DNA of 64,000 nt from Algibacter lectus (lineage in GTDB: Bacteria > Bacteroidota > Bacteroidia > Flavobacteriales > Flavobacteriaceae), in the NCBI RefSeq assembly GCF_900112395.1, contig NZ_FOLN01000001.1, forward strand, positions 682,001 to 746,000, read 5' to 3'. The position numbers were made by a program, and so were the translations under genes. The notes under the pieces were generated by a model. The model was not told the DNA's origin. It saw only the letters and a list, made by a program, of their open reading frames with translations, and searched no databases. Position 1 is the stretch's first letter, and each line of letters opens with the position of its first letter. Below, in pieces: positions 36,002 through 45,184 of this stretch.

Positions 36002-37816
36002 TTAGTTATTTAAATTAGGGTTAGCTGTTACTTCACTATTTGGAATAGGATAGTAAGCATGTAAAGCTTCATTATAATTTACTGCAGCTTGTTCGTAATC
36101 TTTATAGACATAATCGGTAGCTAATGGAGGAGTTCCTTCTTGTAAAATAGAATTCCATCTTGTAACTGTTTTACCATCTTTATCTTTTGTCTCATAATGC
36201 ATTCCATAATAAGTTCTGGTACTCAAGTCTTCAAAACGTTGTTTAAGAACTCCCCAACGTCTCAAATCAAGAAAACGAACGGCATGACCTTCTTCAGATA
36301 ATTCTAAGGGTCTTTCAATATACATTAAATGCTCCATTAAGCTTTGTGCATTATACGCCACATTATCATGATCTGCCGCTGGATGCTCTCCAGTTCCATC
36401 TAACCCTAACAATTGCAAAGCAGAACGGTATCTCACCTTGTTTACTAAAACTAGAGCTTCTTCAAGGTTACTATCATCGGTTCCTCCTTTAATTAAACAT
36501 TCAGCTTGCATTAATAATACATCAGCTAAACGCACTAAACGAATATTGATAGGAGAACGTGAGTTTGGTATAAAATCGGCTTCAGTAGTTACGGTTGCCC
36601 AATTTGTATACTTTCTAAAATAAGCATTTTCTTTATTATTGAAAGGTGTAATAGCTCCTGCTAAAAACCCTCCATAATATGGTGTATCTATATCGTCAAC
36701 CAACGCTAATGTATAAGAAGTACGTAATGAATATGATCTAGGTCTCATTAATGTTATCGGATCACAGCCTTCACTTCCATCTTCACAAGGCACGTAATTA
36801 CGTGGATCGTTTAAATCCATCTTTTCATTTTTGTATTCCATTTGTAACCAACAGCTAGGTATGCCACTTCTGTAGCCACCAACATTACCTGATGCAAAAG
36901 CTCTAGCTAGTGAGTTGGAAACGTTTTGAGAATCAAAAGCATTTAACTCAGACTTAAAGTTAACAGAATAACTCACCTCCAAAATAGATTCTGAATTAAA
37001 CTCTCCTGCTGCTGAAAAATTATCATCAATATTATCTACTAAAGCTCTTTGATATTCTGGATTAGTTATAATGTCGTTAAAATATTCTGAAGCTTTAGTA
37101 TAATCTTCTTCATATAAATAACTTCTACCAAGTTCTGCTGCTGCCGCTGCTGAAGTTACACGTCCTAAATCTACGTTCTGACTCCAAATTGGAGGTAAAT
37201 TTTCATAAGCATACTCTAAATCTGCTAAATAAAAAGCTTTAACTTCTGAAGCAGGGCTTAAAGGTTGATAAAACTCACTTTCACCTTTTGGAACAAAATC
37301 AAAAATAGGCACACTACCTTGGTTGAAAGTATTGTATAAATATGAATAAGCAATCCCTCTAAAAAATCTAGCTTGCGCCATTATTTGAGTTGCAAAATCA
37401 ATATTTGTTTGATCTGTATAAGTCGCCATTAATCGCGTACCATTTTCAATAACCTGATTTGCTCTAAATATAGTTACATATAATGATGACCACTTGTTGT
37501 TAATTTGTGATTGAGAATCATTGTAGGTATATATATAAAACGGTGAAAATTGATTGTTAGAATTTGGTCTACCGAAACCAGGCCAAGTCATATCTGCTTT
37601 ACAGTTTTCTTCTACTATTAAGAAATTATTGGTGTTCTTAAAAGCATTGTATACAGAGGTTAACCCCGAGTTAAGATCTAGATTGTTTTTCCAAAAACTA
37701 CCCGTTGACAACTCATTGGGATTTGTTTCAGTCAGAAATTCTTCTGTCGAGCATGAAGTACTGCATATAATACACAGTAAAACAACAGCTATTTTGTTAA
37801 ATATTAATTTTTTCAT
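36002..37816 (-). CDS. susD: SusD-like nutrient-binding lipoprotein, unit 1
   Basis: A 604-residue lipoprotein (lipobox Cys22, STSC). SusD signs are the FLTETNPNELSTGSFWKN start, TPR-like helices (ITAAAAAELGRSYLYEEDY region), and the C-terminal RPLELSEEGHAVRFLDLRRWG segment before HAYYPIPNSEVTANPNL. SusD caps the SusC barrel and captures glycan at the cell surface. It starts 17 bp after the susC stop and is followed by a surface-binding lipoprotein, the normal SusC/D order. It is similar to, but clearly distinct from, the SusD at 59468-61201, so the two units probably take different oligosaccharides. Confidence 0.95.
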   Translation of the reverse strand: MKKLIFNKIAVVLLCIICSTSCSTEEFLTETNPNELSTGSFWKNNLDLNSGLTSVYNAFKNTNNFLIVEENCKADMTWPGFGRPNSNNQFSPFYIYTYNDSQSQINNKWSSLYVTIFRANQVIENGTRLMATYTDQTNIDFATQIMAQARFFRGIAYSYLYNTFNQGSVPIFDFVPKGESEFYQPLSPASEVKAFYLADLEYAYENLPPIWSQNVDLGRVTSAAAAAELGRSYLYEEDYTKASEYFNDIITNPEYQRALVDNIDDNFSAAGEFNSESILEVSYSVNFKSELNAFDSQNVSNSLARAFASGNVGGYRSGIPSCWLQMEYKNEKMDLNDPRNYVPCEDGSEGCDPITLMRPRSYSLRTSYTLALVDDIDTPYYGGFLAGAITPFNNKENAYFRKYTNWATVTTEADFIPNSRSPINIRLVRLADVLLMQAECLIKGGTDDSNLEEALVLVNKVRYRSALQLLGLDGTGEHPAADHDNVAYNAQSLMEHLMYIERPLELSEEGHAVRFLDLRRWGVLKQRFEDLSTRTYYGMHYETKDKDGKTVTRWNSILQEGTPPLATDYVYKDYEQAAVNYNEALHAYYPIPNSEVTANPNLNN

Positions 37817-37833
37817 GTTTCTTATTTTTTTTA

Positions 37834-40800
37834 TTAAAATCTAAATTCAACACCAGCTCTATATTGTGTACTGATAGGATATGTTCCTTGATCAATACCT
37901 CTTGTATTTAAACCATCATTACCAACTTCTGGATCGAAACCATCGTAGCTAGTAATAGTAATAAGGTTATCTGCTGCTATATAAAATCTAAGTTTTGTGA
38001 TATTTAGTTTATTACTCCATTTTTTAGGTAATGTATATCCTAAAGTTGTGTTTTTTAAACGAGCAAAACTTCCATCTTGTAACCATAAGTCGGTATAACC
38101 TCTGTAATTAAAGTTATCACGACCTCTATCGGCAGGGATATTTGATGTTGGGTTTGCTGGAGACCATTGATACACTAAATCTCTGTGAGTACCTTGTTTG
38201 TAAGCGTAAGCCTTACTTCCATTTATAATATTTCCTCCAACAGCTGCATACCAGTTCATTGAAAAATCTATCGATTTATAATCAGCATTAAAGTTTAACC
38301 CAACTTCAAAATCTGGAGCTCCACTTCCTTTAAAAACTCTATCATCAAGATCAAACACACCATCACCTGCATCGGCAACACCATCATTATCGGTGTCTAC
38401 AGTAGGTTGATCTACATACCTAAGCGAACCTAAATTAGCAGTAGGATCTAATAATCTATATTCAGCCAATTCTGCTTCTGTTTTTACTAAACCATTAGTT
38501 TCTATAAGAAAGAAAGCACCTGCTGGATATCCCTCTCTTAAAGCTGTTACTAAATCTTCACTAGGTAAACCTGGAGCTACTTGACTTCCTCCTAAAAATG
38601 AGAATTTATTAGAATCACTCATTCTAGTAATTAAATTGTTATTGGCCGCATAGTTTGCAGATAGATTCCAATTTAATTTTCCTCTATGTTTATAATTTGC
38701 ACTCCATTCCACACCATAGTTACGCATATCTCCTACATTAAGAATTACAGTAGAATTGTTTCCACCACCTACAGTTGGAGGTAAAATAACTGGGAATAAC
38801 ATATTAGTTCTAGATCCATCATAAACTTCACTTGTTAGTGTTAGTTTGTTATTAAAAAACCCGAAATCTAAACCAAAATTCTTTTCAATTTTCTTCTCCC
38901 ATTTTGCATTAGGGTTTTTAAAAGCTTCTTGAACGGCTCCTAATACAAGTTCTTCATTCGCTCCTGTACCAAAAACATAATCATTACCAATAGAAATAGT
39001 TGGATCTGTACTATAATCTTGTATACTTTGGTTACCTGTAGTACCGTAACTAAATCTAACTTTTAAGAAGTTGAAAGTTTTACCAAAGATATCATCCCAA
39101 CCATATTCATCTGAAATAATCCATGCAGCAGAAGCTGATGGCGCATAAATCCATCTGTTATCTTCAGAAAAACGACTTGTTCCATCACGACGTAAACTCG
39201 CACTTAATAAATATCTACCTTTATAATCGTACTGAGCACGACCTAGCATACCAATTAAAGTATTCACTCTATCTTGTCCCCAACCGCTTCCAGTACCAAC
39301 GTTAGCATCTAAAGTTGCTCCGTTTAATGTAGTGATCTCGTTATTAAATAAATCGAATTTTTGAGCAAAGAACGATTTAAATGTATATTTCTCTGTAGAT
39401 AATGCTCCAACAAGTCCTACTTGATGATCACCAAACTTTTTATTAAATGTAATAATACCATCAATAGTAGCACTGGTATTTCTACTGCTTTGCTCCTTAA
39501 CTCCTGATCTAATTTGTTGTGGTATTAGCGTTCCATCTGTAGCATAAGCTGTGAATAATGGATTTATTGTAGTACGCATATTGTTATTACGACCAATAGA
39601 TGCACGAGTTGTTACTTTTAAATTTTTGTTTAACTGGTGATCTATTTGAACACGCATACTCATGTTATCACCTGTTCTAATATCAGATTGTTTAAGCTTT
39701 CCTGTTAAATAACTTAAGTTAACAGCATCATTACTTGTATTATTACCCGCACTATCTTCTGTAGTTGGAGAGTTAGGATCAATTAATTTTTGGTAAGGTT
39801 TATACCTGTAACCATCTAATAAAATTCCCCATGGAGTATACTGCTGTTGATCGGTTCTTAAACCAATACCTGTAGTAACCGTCCACTTATCCTTTTTATA
39901 AGTTGTATTCGCTCTAACGTTTAAACGCTCTAAACCAGAATTAATTAAAGATCCTACTTGATCAAAATAATTCATAGATACGTTATACATAAGTCCACCC
40001 TTACCACCAGAAACATTCATGGTGTGATTTTGAATTCGAGCATTATCAACTTGTAAAATATCCATTAAATAGGTATCGTTAGTAAAATCGTTTGGATTTT
40101 GCTCTAACGTTGTAAATGAATTGTTTGGAAAAGTTCCGTTAAGGTGACCTACTCGTAAAAAATTCTCATAAACAGATTCTTCAAAATTCATTAAAGGCAC
40201 GCTAGAAGTAATATCCTGAACTCCCATGTAACTCGTTACGCTGATATTCATTTTACCAACTTTACCAGTTTTTGTGGTTATTAAAATAACACCAGCAGAA
40301 CCTCTTGTACCATAAATAGCAGCAGAAGCAGCATCTTTAAGTACATCAATTGTTTCAATCTCCGCAACACTCAACTGAGGGTTACCATCTTGAGGAATTC
40401 CATCAACAACGTAAAGAGGTGTGTTACTACCAAAAACAGAGTTAACCCCTCTAATTAGAATAACAGCATCCGAACCTGGTTGCCCACTACTCGATGTAAC
40501 GTTTACACCAGCAATTTGTCCTTGAAGTGCATTACCAACATCCGATGTTGATATGCGCTCAATGGCTTCTGCCTGAACTTGCCCAACAGCTCCTGTAAGC
40601 TCTCTTTTCTTTTGCTTTCCATAACCAATTACCACAACCTCATCTAAAGTGGCAACGTCGGTTTTCAGAACTACATTCATTTTGGTTTGTCCATTAACAG
40701 GAACTTCTTGCGCTAAAAAACCTATGTAGGTAAAAATTAGCACACCTTTAGAATCTGTTTTAATTTCGAAGTTTCCATCAAAATCGGTAACAGTTCCCGT

Positions 40801-40968
40801 AGCTGTTCCTTTAACCAAGATACTCACCCCAGGAAGAGGCTGTCCCTCTCCTGTTACATTTCCGGTTACGGTTTTTGTTTGTGCCTGCACTAAACCAAGA
40901 CTGATAACAAAAAATAGTATTGTTAAAAAAGTTTTGTGTCTAGACCCAACAAGTAAATTAAATTTCAT
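37834..40968 (-). CDS. susC: SusC-like TonB-dependent outer-membrane transporter, unit 1 (intact)
   Basis: A full-length SusC of 1044 residues. A signal peptide ends LVQAQ. A carboxypeptidase-regulatory-like domain (~33-103) precedes the DEVVVIGYGKQKKRELTGAV TonB-side motif and the plug (~120-235, with LIRGVNSVFG and LYVVDGIP). The barrel runs to the C-terminal VEFRF. It imports oligosaccharides with energy from TonB. It heads a SusC-SusD-surface protein unit ended by a strong terminator. It provides the reference for the broken SusC at 61221-63675: the ~210 residues missing there correspond to residues 38-247 here. Confidence 0.97.
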   Translation of the reverse strand: MKFNLLVGSRHKTFLTILFFVISLGLVQAQTKTVTGNVTGEGQPLPGVSILVKGTATGTVTDFDGNFEIKTDSKGVLIFTYIGFLAQEVPVNGQTKMNVVLKTDVATLDEVVVIGYGKQKKRELTGAVGQVQAEAIERISTSDVGNALQGQIAGVNVTSSSGQPGSDAVILIRGVNSVFGSNTPLYVVDGIPQDGNPQLSVAEIETIDVLKDAASAAIYGTRGSAGVILITTKTGKVGKMNISVTSYMGVQDITSSVPLMNFEESVYENFLRVGHLNGTFPNNSFTTLEQNPNDFTNDTYLMDILQVDNARIQNHTMNVSGGKGGLMYNVSMNYFDQVGSLINSGLERLNVRANTTYKKDKWTVTTGIGLRTDQQQYTPWGILLDGYRYKPYQKLIDPNSPTTEDSAGNNTSNDAVNLSYLTGKLKQSDIRTGDNMSMRVQIDHQLNKNLKVTTRASIGRNNNMRTTINPLFTAYATDGTLIPQQIRSGVKEQSSRNTSATIDGIITFNKKFGDHQVGLVGALSTEKYTFKSFFAQKFDLFNNEITTLNGATLDANVGTGSGWGQDRVNTLIGMLGRAQYDYKGRYLLSASLRRDGTSRFSEDNRWIYAPSASAAWIISDEYGWDDIFGKTFNFLKVRFSYGTTGNQSIQDYSTDPTISIGNDYVFGTGANEELVLGAVQEAFKNPNAKWEKKIEKNFGLDFGFFNNKLTLTSEVYDGSRTNMLFPVILPPTVGGGNNSTVILNVGDMRNYGVEWSANYKHRGKLNWNLSANYAANNNLITRMSDSNKFSFLGGSQVAPGLPSEDLVTALREGYPAGAFFLIETNGLVKTEAELAEYRLLDPTANLGSLRYVDQPTVDTDNDGVADAGDGVFDLDDRVFKGSGAPDFEVGLNFNADYKSIDFSMNWYAAVGGNIINGSKAYAYKQGTHRDLVYQWSPANPTSNIPADRGRDNFNYRGYTDLWLQDGSFARLKNTTLGYTLPKKWSNKLNITKLRFYIAADNLITITSYDGFDPEVGNDGLNTRGIDQGTYPISTQYRAGVEFRF

Positions 40969-41026
40969 ATTTGTATTGTTTAAAGTTTAGTTCTACAAAT
41001 TTTGTTTTTCTTCACGTTTTGAATGG

Positions 41027-41056
41027 TAACAAATGATTTTTTAAACAAAACATATG
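41027..41056. promoter_or_regulatory. Possible shared regulatory motif upstream of susC unit 1
   Basis: TAACAAATGATTTT and, 10 bp on, CATATG lie 59-88 bp before susC. A near-identical TAACAAATGGTTTT plus CATATG pair (reverse order) lies upstream of the GH16 gene starting at 56239. The sequence is AT-rich, so chance is not excluded. Confidence 0.3.
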
Positions 41057-41104
41057 GATAAAATCATAAAAATTTGTTAAAACAGGGCTTTGTAAAGCCA
41101 ACAA

Positions 41105-41131
41105 ACACGGGTTTTCGATAAAAACCCATGT
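41105..41131 (-). terminator. Hairpin, probable terminator after GH29 (second copy)
   Basis: On the minus strand ACATGGGTTTT pairs with AAAACCCGTGT (11 bp with one U-G, 5-nt loop). The T tract after it is poor. It lies 22 bp beyond the GH29 stop and before the susC promoter region, so it probably ends the redox-GH29 operon. Confidence 0.5.
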
Positions 41132-41152
41132 AGAACTGAGGAGTAAATGTTG

Positions 41153-42640
41153 TTAGAAGTTTATTTTATAAACAAAAGCATAATCACCAATTTTTACTTT
41201 TGATGGTTGCATGATTAATGCGCTGCTAGTTTGTTCCCAAATGATGGTTTCATCACTACCTAAAAGTTCAATACTCTTAATGGTTTGATCTTTATTAGAT
41301 AATGATTTAATGTGAATAGGTTCTGTAGACCAATCTAAAACTGTAGCATATAAGGTTTCTCCTTTTGTAGTGAACCGAATATCTTTTGCTGTATTGTCTT
41401 TATTTTTATGTTCGCTTAAATGACCTTCAATCACTTCAGCAGGGCCTTCCCCATAAATTTTCCATGGTCGAGTTCCGTAAATAGCTTCTCCATTAACGGT
41501 TAACCATTCGCCCATCTGTAATAGTCGCTTTTCAACTTCTTCTGGAATAACACCTTCTGCAGTAGGTGTTATATTTAATAGAACGGCTCCATTTTTGCTT
41601 ACAACATCGACTAAAAAATCGATTAATCTGTTGGTTGATTTATAAGCCGGATTCTGAATATTACTCCAAGCATTCCAATCTATAGAATCATCTGTTAACC
41701 AAGTGAAGTCTTTCTTTTCACTCATTCTAGAACGTTCTAAATCTAAAACTGCCGATCCTACCGCTAAATCTGTAAACTTATAAGTAACCACAACATCTTT
41801 ACCTTTAGCTAGTCCTTGATTATAAAAATTGGCTAAAAATTGTTTTCTATAGTCTTCACCTATAATATCCATTTTATTATCAAACCAAACAATATCCGGA
41901 TCGTATTTGGTTGTTAATTCGGTCAACCTATCCAACCATTCTTGATTAAATTTATCATCTGGTAAAGGATTTGTTGATTTGTTTGCCATAACAAAAGTGC
42001 CCTCCGGAACTTTTGGTCCATAAAGACCTTCATAAAGCGGATTAGAAGCATCAGTATTTTCATCCCAGGTAGGATACCATGAATATAACCAATGACGATG
42101 ATAAGTGGTAATAAATTTTAAACCTCTAGCTTTTATTGCTTTTTCCATTTCGCCAACAACATCTATTTTTGGGCCCATATCTTTAGCATCCCATTCTGTT
42201 AAATCACTATCCCACATGGCAAAACCATCGGCATGTTCTGCAATAGGCCCTGCAAATTGCGCACCTGCTTTTACGAATAAATCGGCCCAAACATCAGCAT
42301 CGAATTTTTCAGCTTTAAACATGGGTATAAAATCCTTGTATCCAAATGTATCCAAATTCCCATAGGTTTCCTTATGATACTTATTTATATCATGCCCTTC
42401 TTTATACATCCAAATAGAATACCACTCATTTTTATATGCCGGTACAGAATATGGTCCCCAATGAAAATAAATACCAAATTTTAAATCTTTATACCATTCT
42501 GGAACTTCATATTTCTGCAATGATTCCCAATCTGCTGTATATTTTGGTGTACGTAATTCTTTTGCTTTTGAACCTTTTTTAGAGGAACATGATAATAACA
42601 AAAGAAAAATTATGCTTTTTATAAATATGCTTTTGTTCAT
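41153..42640 (-). CDS. GH29 family alpha-L-fucosidase-like lipoprotein (second copy)
   Basis: A 495-residue lipoprotein (lipobox Cys18, LLLSC). GH29 segments are GIYFHWGPYSVPAYKNEWY, AEHADGFAMW and PDIVWFDN with the nucleophile at Asp254, followed by a beta-sandwich C-terminus. It differs from the other GH29 in sugar-pocket residues: EHADGF instead of DHHDGF, and a YHRHWLYSWYP segment with no equivalent there. The specificity is therefore probably different. It is the last gene of a five-gene operon whose other members are cytochrome, DUF1501, propeller and DUF1553-type proteins, starting 11 bp after the cytochrome-LRR gene. This linkage to redox genes is unusual for GH29. Confidence 0.9.
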   Translation of the reverse strand: MNKSIFIKSIIFLLLLSCSSKKGSKAKELRTPKYTADWESLQKYEVPEWYKDLKFGIYFHWGPYSVPAYKNEWYSIWMYKEGHDINKYHKETYGNLDTFGYKDFIPMFKAEKFDADVWADLFVKAGAQFAGPIAEHADGFAMWDSDLTEWDAKDMGPKIDVVGEMEKAIKARGLKFITTYHRHWLYSWYPTWDENTDASNPLYEGLYGPKVPEGTFVMANKSTNPLPDDKFNQEWLDRLTELTTKYDPDIVWFDNKMDIIGEDYRKQFLANFYNQGLAKGKDVVVTYKFTDLAVGSAVLDLERSRMSEKKDFTWLTDDSIDWNAWSNIQNPAYKSTNRLIDFLVDVVSKNGAVLLNITPTAEGVIPEEVEKRLLQMGEWLTVNGEAIYGTRPWKIYGEGPAEVIEGHLSEHKNKDNTAKDIRFTTKGETLYATVLDWSTEPIHIKSLSNKDQTIKSIELLGSDETIIWEQTSSALIMQPSKVKIGDYAFVYKINF

Positions 42641-42651
42641 AAAAGTTGTTT

Positions 42652-44046
42652 TTATAATCCTAAAATAACTTCAGGATAATCGTTTAATGCCATTTCATCT
42701 ATATCCTCTTGTTTAATGTTAGTTTTCCAAACGTATACATGCTTTAAACTCGTTATCTTTGCAATAGTTTGTAAACTTTTTGAGGTTACTTGAGTACCGT
42801 ATAGATTTAAACTCGTTAAACTTTTTAAATTAACTAATTCAGTAATAGCAGTATCTGACAAAGGATTTTTATTTAATTTCAGCTTTTGAATGTTAGGTAA
42901 TTGACCAACTATTTTCAAGCTTTCATCTGTTAATTGATTATCCTCTAAAGATAACCAAATAATATTCTCTTTTATGGTAAGTAATTTCTCAAGTTTCTTT
43001 AAAGCCGCTTGACCATCACCTTTAACCACTGTATTTGGAGCCAAAACAACCTCATACAAACCTGAATCGAAAACGAGTTCTCTTAAAGTAAACCCTTCTT
43101 TTTCAAGGTCTACAATTTGATTAGCTGTTACCACACTTACTGTTGGTAAAGCAATATCTGCTCCTTTTACTACTGAACTAGACAAACCTAACATAGTGCT
43201 TGCAATACCCGAAATATCTTCTGGAGTTTCAACGTTTGCAACTGTAGCATCAAAATTTCCTTTTGCGTTATCTATCCAATAGGTTAATATGGCTATTTCT
43301 TCTTCTGTTAAAGGTGTTTTTCCTTCTGGCGGCATAAAATCATCGTGATGCGGTTCTAAAAGTACACGCTTAATCATTTCCGATTCCGAGGCATTTCCTG
43401 AAATTAATATTTTACCGTTTTTCCCTCCTTTTAAAATCGCTGTAGAATCGTGAAAAGATAAACTTCCTTTTTTCTTACTTTCATTATGGCAACTAGCACA
43501 TTTATTATCTAAAATAGGACCTACCAAATGATTAAAAACCTGAGCATCTTCTAACTTTGTTACAGCTACAAGTTCTGTTTTTTCTTCTTTCCCGAAAGGG
43601 GAATATTTTAATAAATAATCACTTCCATGTGTTAAGTTACCTCCATAATGACCTGTAACACTTAATAGAATAACCAATAAGGTTAGTGATGAAATATTAG
43701 GTTGCAAACGATTTAATTTGGCTATTTTTATCTTTTCTATTCGAATTAACCATGCTAAAAAAGCAATTGCCGTAGTTGCTATACCAAACCAAAAGTGCGT
43801 ATCCAACGCGTCTGCTTCATAATCGCCACTTAAAGATAGCATATATCCTAGAACACAAGCGACTGCACCACTTATTGCGCCTAAAAGCAATGCCAAAGGA
43901 ATACCTGTAGTTAACATTGGATTTTTTTTCCATCGACTAAAAACCTCCAATACAAAAGCAAAAAACAAAAAACCGATAGGCAAATGCACTACAAGTGGGT
44001 GAAATCTACCTAAAAACAATACAAAATCTGGAACACTATTATCCAT
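42652..44046 (-). CDS. Membrane c-type cytochrome: DUF2231 + PSCyt1-like heme domain + leucine-rich repeats
   Basis: A 464-residue protein if started at ATG 44046, which follows the previous stop by 20 bp and has AAAGAAAAGAT upstream. An ATG at 44112 would overlap the previous gene by 46 bp and puts a charged stretch before the first helix. About four membrane helices (residues ~10-135, DUF2231-like) precede one heme c site, C183-A-S-C-H187, in a planctomycete-cytochrome-type domain with MPPEGKTPLTEEE as the likely distal Met loop. Leucine-rich repeats fill ~330-455. It could receive electrons from the other exported proteins of the operon. Function unknown. Confidence 0.85.
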   Translation of the reverse strand: MDNSVPDFVLFLGRFHPLVVHLPIGFLFFAFVLEVFSRWKKNPMLTTGIPLALLLGAISGAVACVLGYMLSLSGDYEADALDTHFWFGIATTAIAFLAWLIRIEKIKIAKLNRLQPNISSLTLLVILLSVTGHYGGNLTHGSDYLLKYSPFGKEEKTELVAVTKLEDAQVFNHLVGPILDNKCASCHNESKKKGSLSFHDSTAILKGGKNGKILISGNASESEMIKRVLLEPHHDDFMPPEGKTPLTEEEIAILTYWIDNAKGNFDATVANVETPEDISGIASTMLGLSSSVVKGADIALPTVSVVTANQIVDLEKEGFTLRELVFDSGLYEVVLAPNTVVKGDGQAALKKLEKLLTIKENIIWLSLEDNQLTDESLKIVGQLPNIQKLKLNKNPLSDTAITELVNLKSLTSLNLYGTQVTSKSLQTIAKITSLKHVYVWKTNIKQEDIDEMALNDYPEVILGL

Positions 44047-44066
44047 ATATCTTTTCTTTATATTTT

Positions 44067-45173
44067 TTAAATGCGTTCTAATTTTAAAGGAGGTGTTTTG
44101 TCTGCTCTCCATTGGCAGATATATAAGTTTTTATCATTATCGACACAAACATCATGACCGTGAGAAATTGGTCTATCGGTTAATTGATACGATTTTTGAA
44201 GTTCTCCATTTACATAAATAGGTGCTGTTGCTCCTGGGTTTGAAACCACCTTATCACCTTCTAAAATAGTAACAAATCCTGTTGGTTGTGTCCAATCTGT
44301 TTTTCCTACTTCGGGCTGAGACCAACAAACACCAGCATATAAATTAGTATCATCAAACACCGGTCTGCAAACTTGCATATTCGGTAAGTGTAATGTTTTA
44401 ATATACTTACCATCTAGCGTAAACCATTTAAAACTAGCTTGATTTCTAGAGGTTACAACAACCATTGGGTTGCCTTTTTCTCTATAATCTATAGCTACGC
44501 CGTGAGCACTCATTATTTGGTAATTTTTATCAGGATTATCACTTCCTCCCCAATGTCTTATGTATCTGCCGTTATAATCATATTGAATAATTCTACTCAT
44601 ACCATAACCATCGGCCACATAAATATCGCCATTAGGCCCAATAGCTGTTTCTGTAGGACAAAAAGATTCTCCTGGTTTATAAATACCTATAGTAATTGGA
44701 TGACCGATATCGAAAACAACACGACCATCCATTGTGGTTTTACTAATACGACCATTATGTTTTGTCCAGCCTCCTTGTTTGTTTAAAAACCAACCAGAAT
44801 CGGCCAAAAACAAGAACTCTTCTCCACCTTCGTCTGATATCGTTAAACCATGTCCACCCGGATAAGCCGTTCCCCAAGAATCTATTACATTCCCAGATTT
44901 ATCGAAAATGATTACGTTATTTTTTGGATGATCTCCAATCATAACTAATCGGCCTTTACTGTCCATTTGCATTTCGTGGCAGTTAAGCAAAGGTGTTTCA
45001 ATGGAGCTCATTTTAGCCCAATCTTTTATTAATTTATATTGATAATCGCCATGACCTAAAATAACTTCTTTGCCCTTTGGTTTTCTCATAATATGAAATC
45101 CAAATGACGGCATAGCTGTTAAAGCAGCCCCAGCTAAACCTGTTTTTTTTATAAAATTTCTTCTTGATGACAT
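44067..45173 (-). CDS. Tat-exported six-bladed beta-propeller (NHL-like) protein
   Basis: A 368-residue protein beginning MSSRRNFIKKTGLAGA, a clear Tat signal. The rest shows repeating blades with D-x-x-G-N/K turns (FDKSGNVIDSWGTAYPGG, ADGYGMSRIIQYDYNGRYIRHWG), typical of NHL/SMP-30-like six-bladed propellers. Such propellers can be lactonases, lyases or binding scaffolds; no decisive active site can be read. It lies 11 bp after the DUF1501 gene and 20 bp before the membrane cytochrome. Tat export suggests a cofactor or metal loaded in the cytoplasm. A sugar-lactone hydrolase following sugar oxidation is one testable idea. Confidence 0.8.
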   Translation of the reverse strand: MSSRRNFIKKTGLAGAALTAMPSFGFHIMRKPKGKEVILGHGDYQYKLIKDWAKMSSIETPLLNCHEMQMDSKGRLVMIGDHPKNNVIIFDKSGNVIDSWGTAYPGGHGLTISDEGGEEFLFLADSGWFLNKQGGWTKHNGRISKTTMDGRVVFDIGHPITIGIYKPGESFCPTETAIGPNGDIYVADGYGMSRIIQYDYNGRYIRHWGGSDNPDKNYQIMSAHGVAIDYREKGNPMVVVTSRNQASFKWFTLDGKYIKTLHLPNMQVCRPVFDDTNLYAGVCWSQPEVGKTDWTQPTGFVTILEGDKVVSNPGATAPIYVNGELQKSYQLTDRPISHGHDVCVDNDKNLYICQWRADKTPPLKLERI

Positions 45174-45184
45174 AACTTTTAGGA

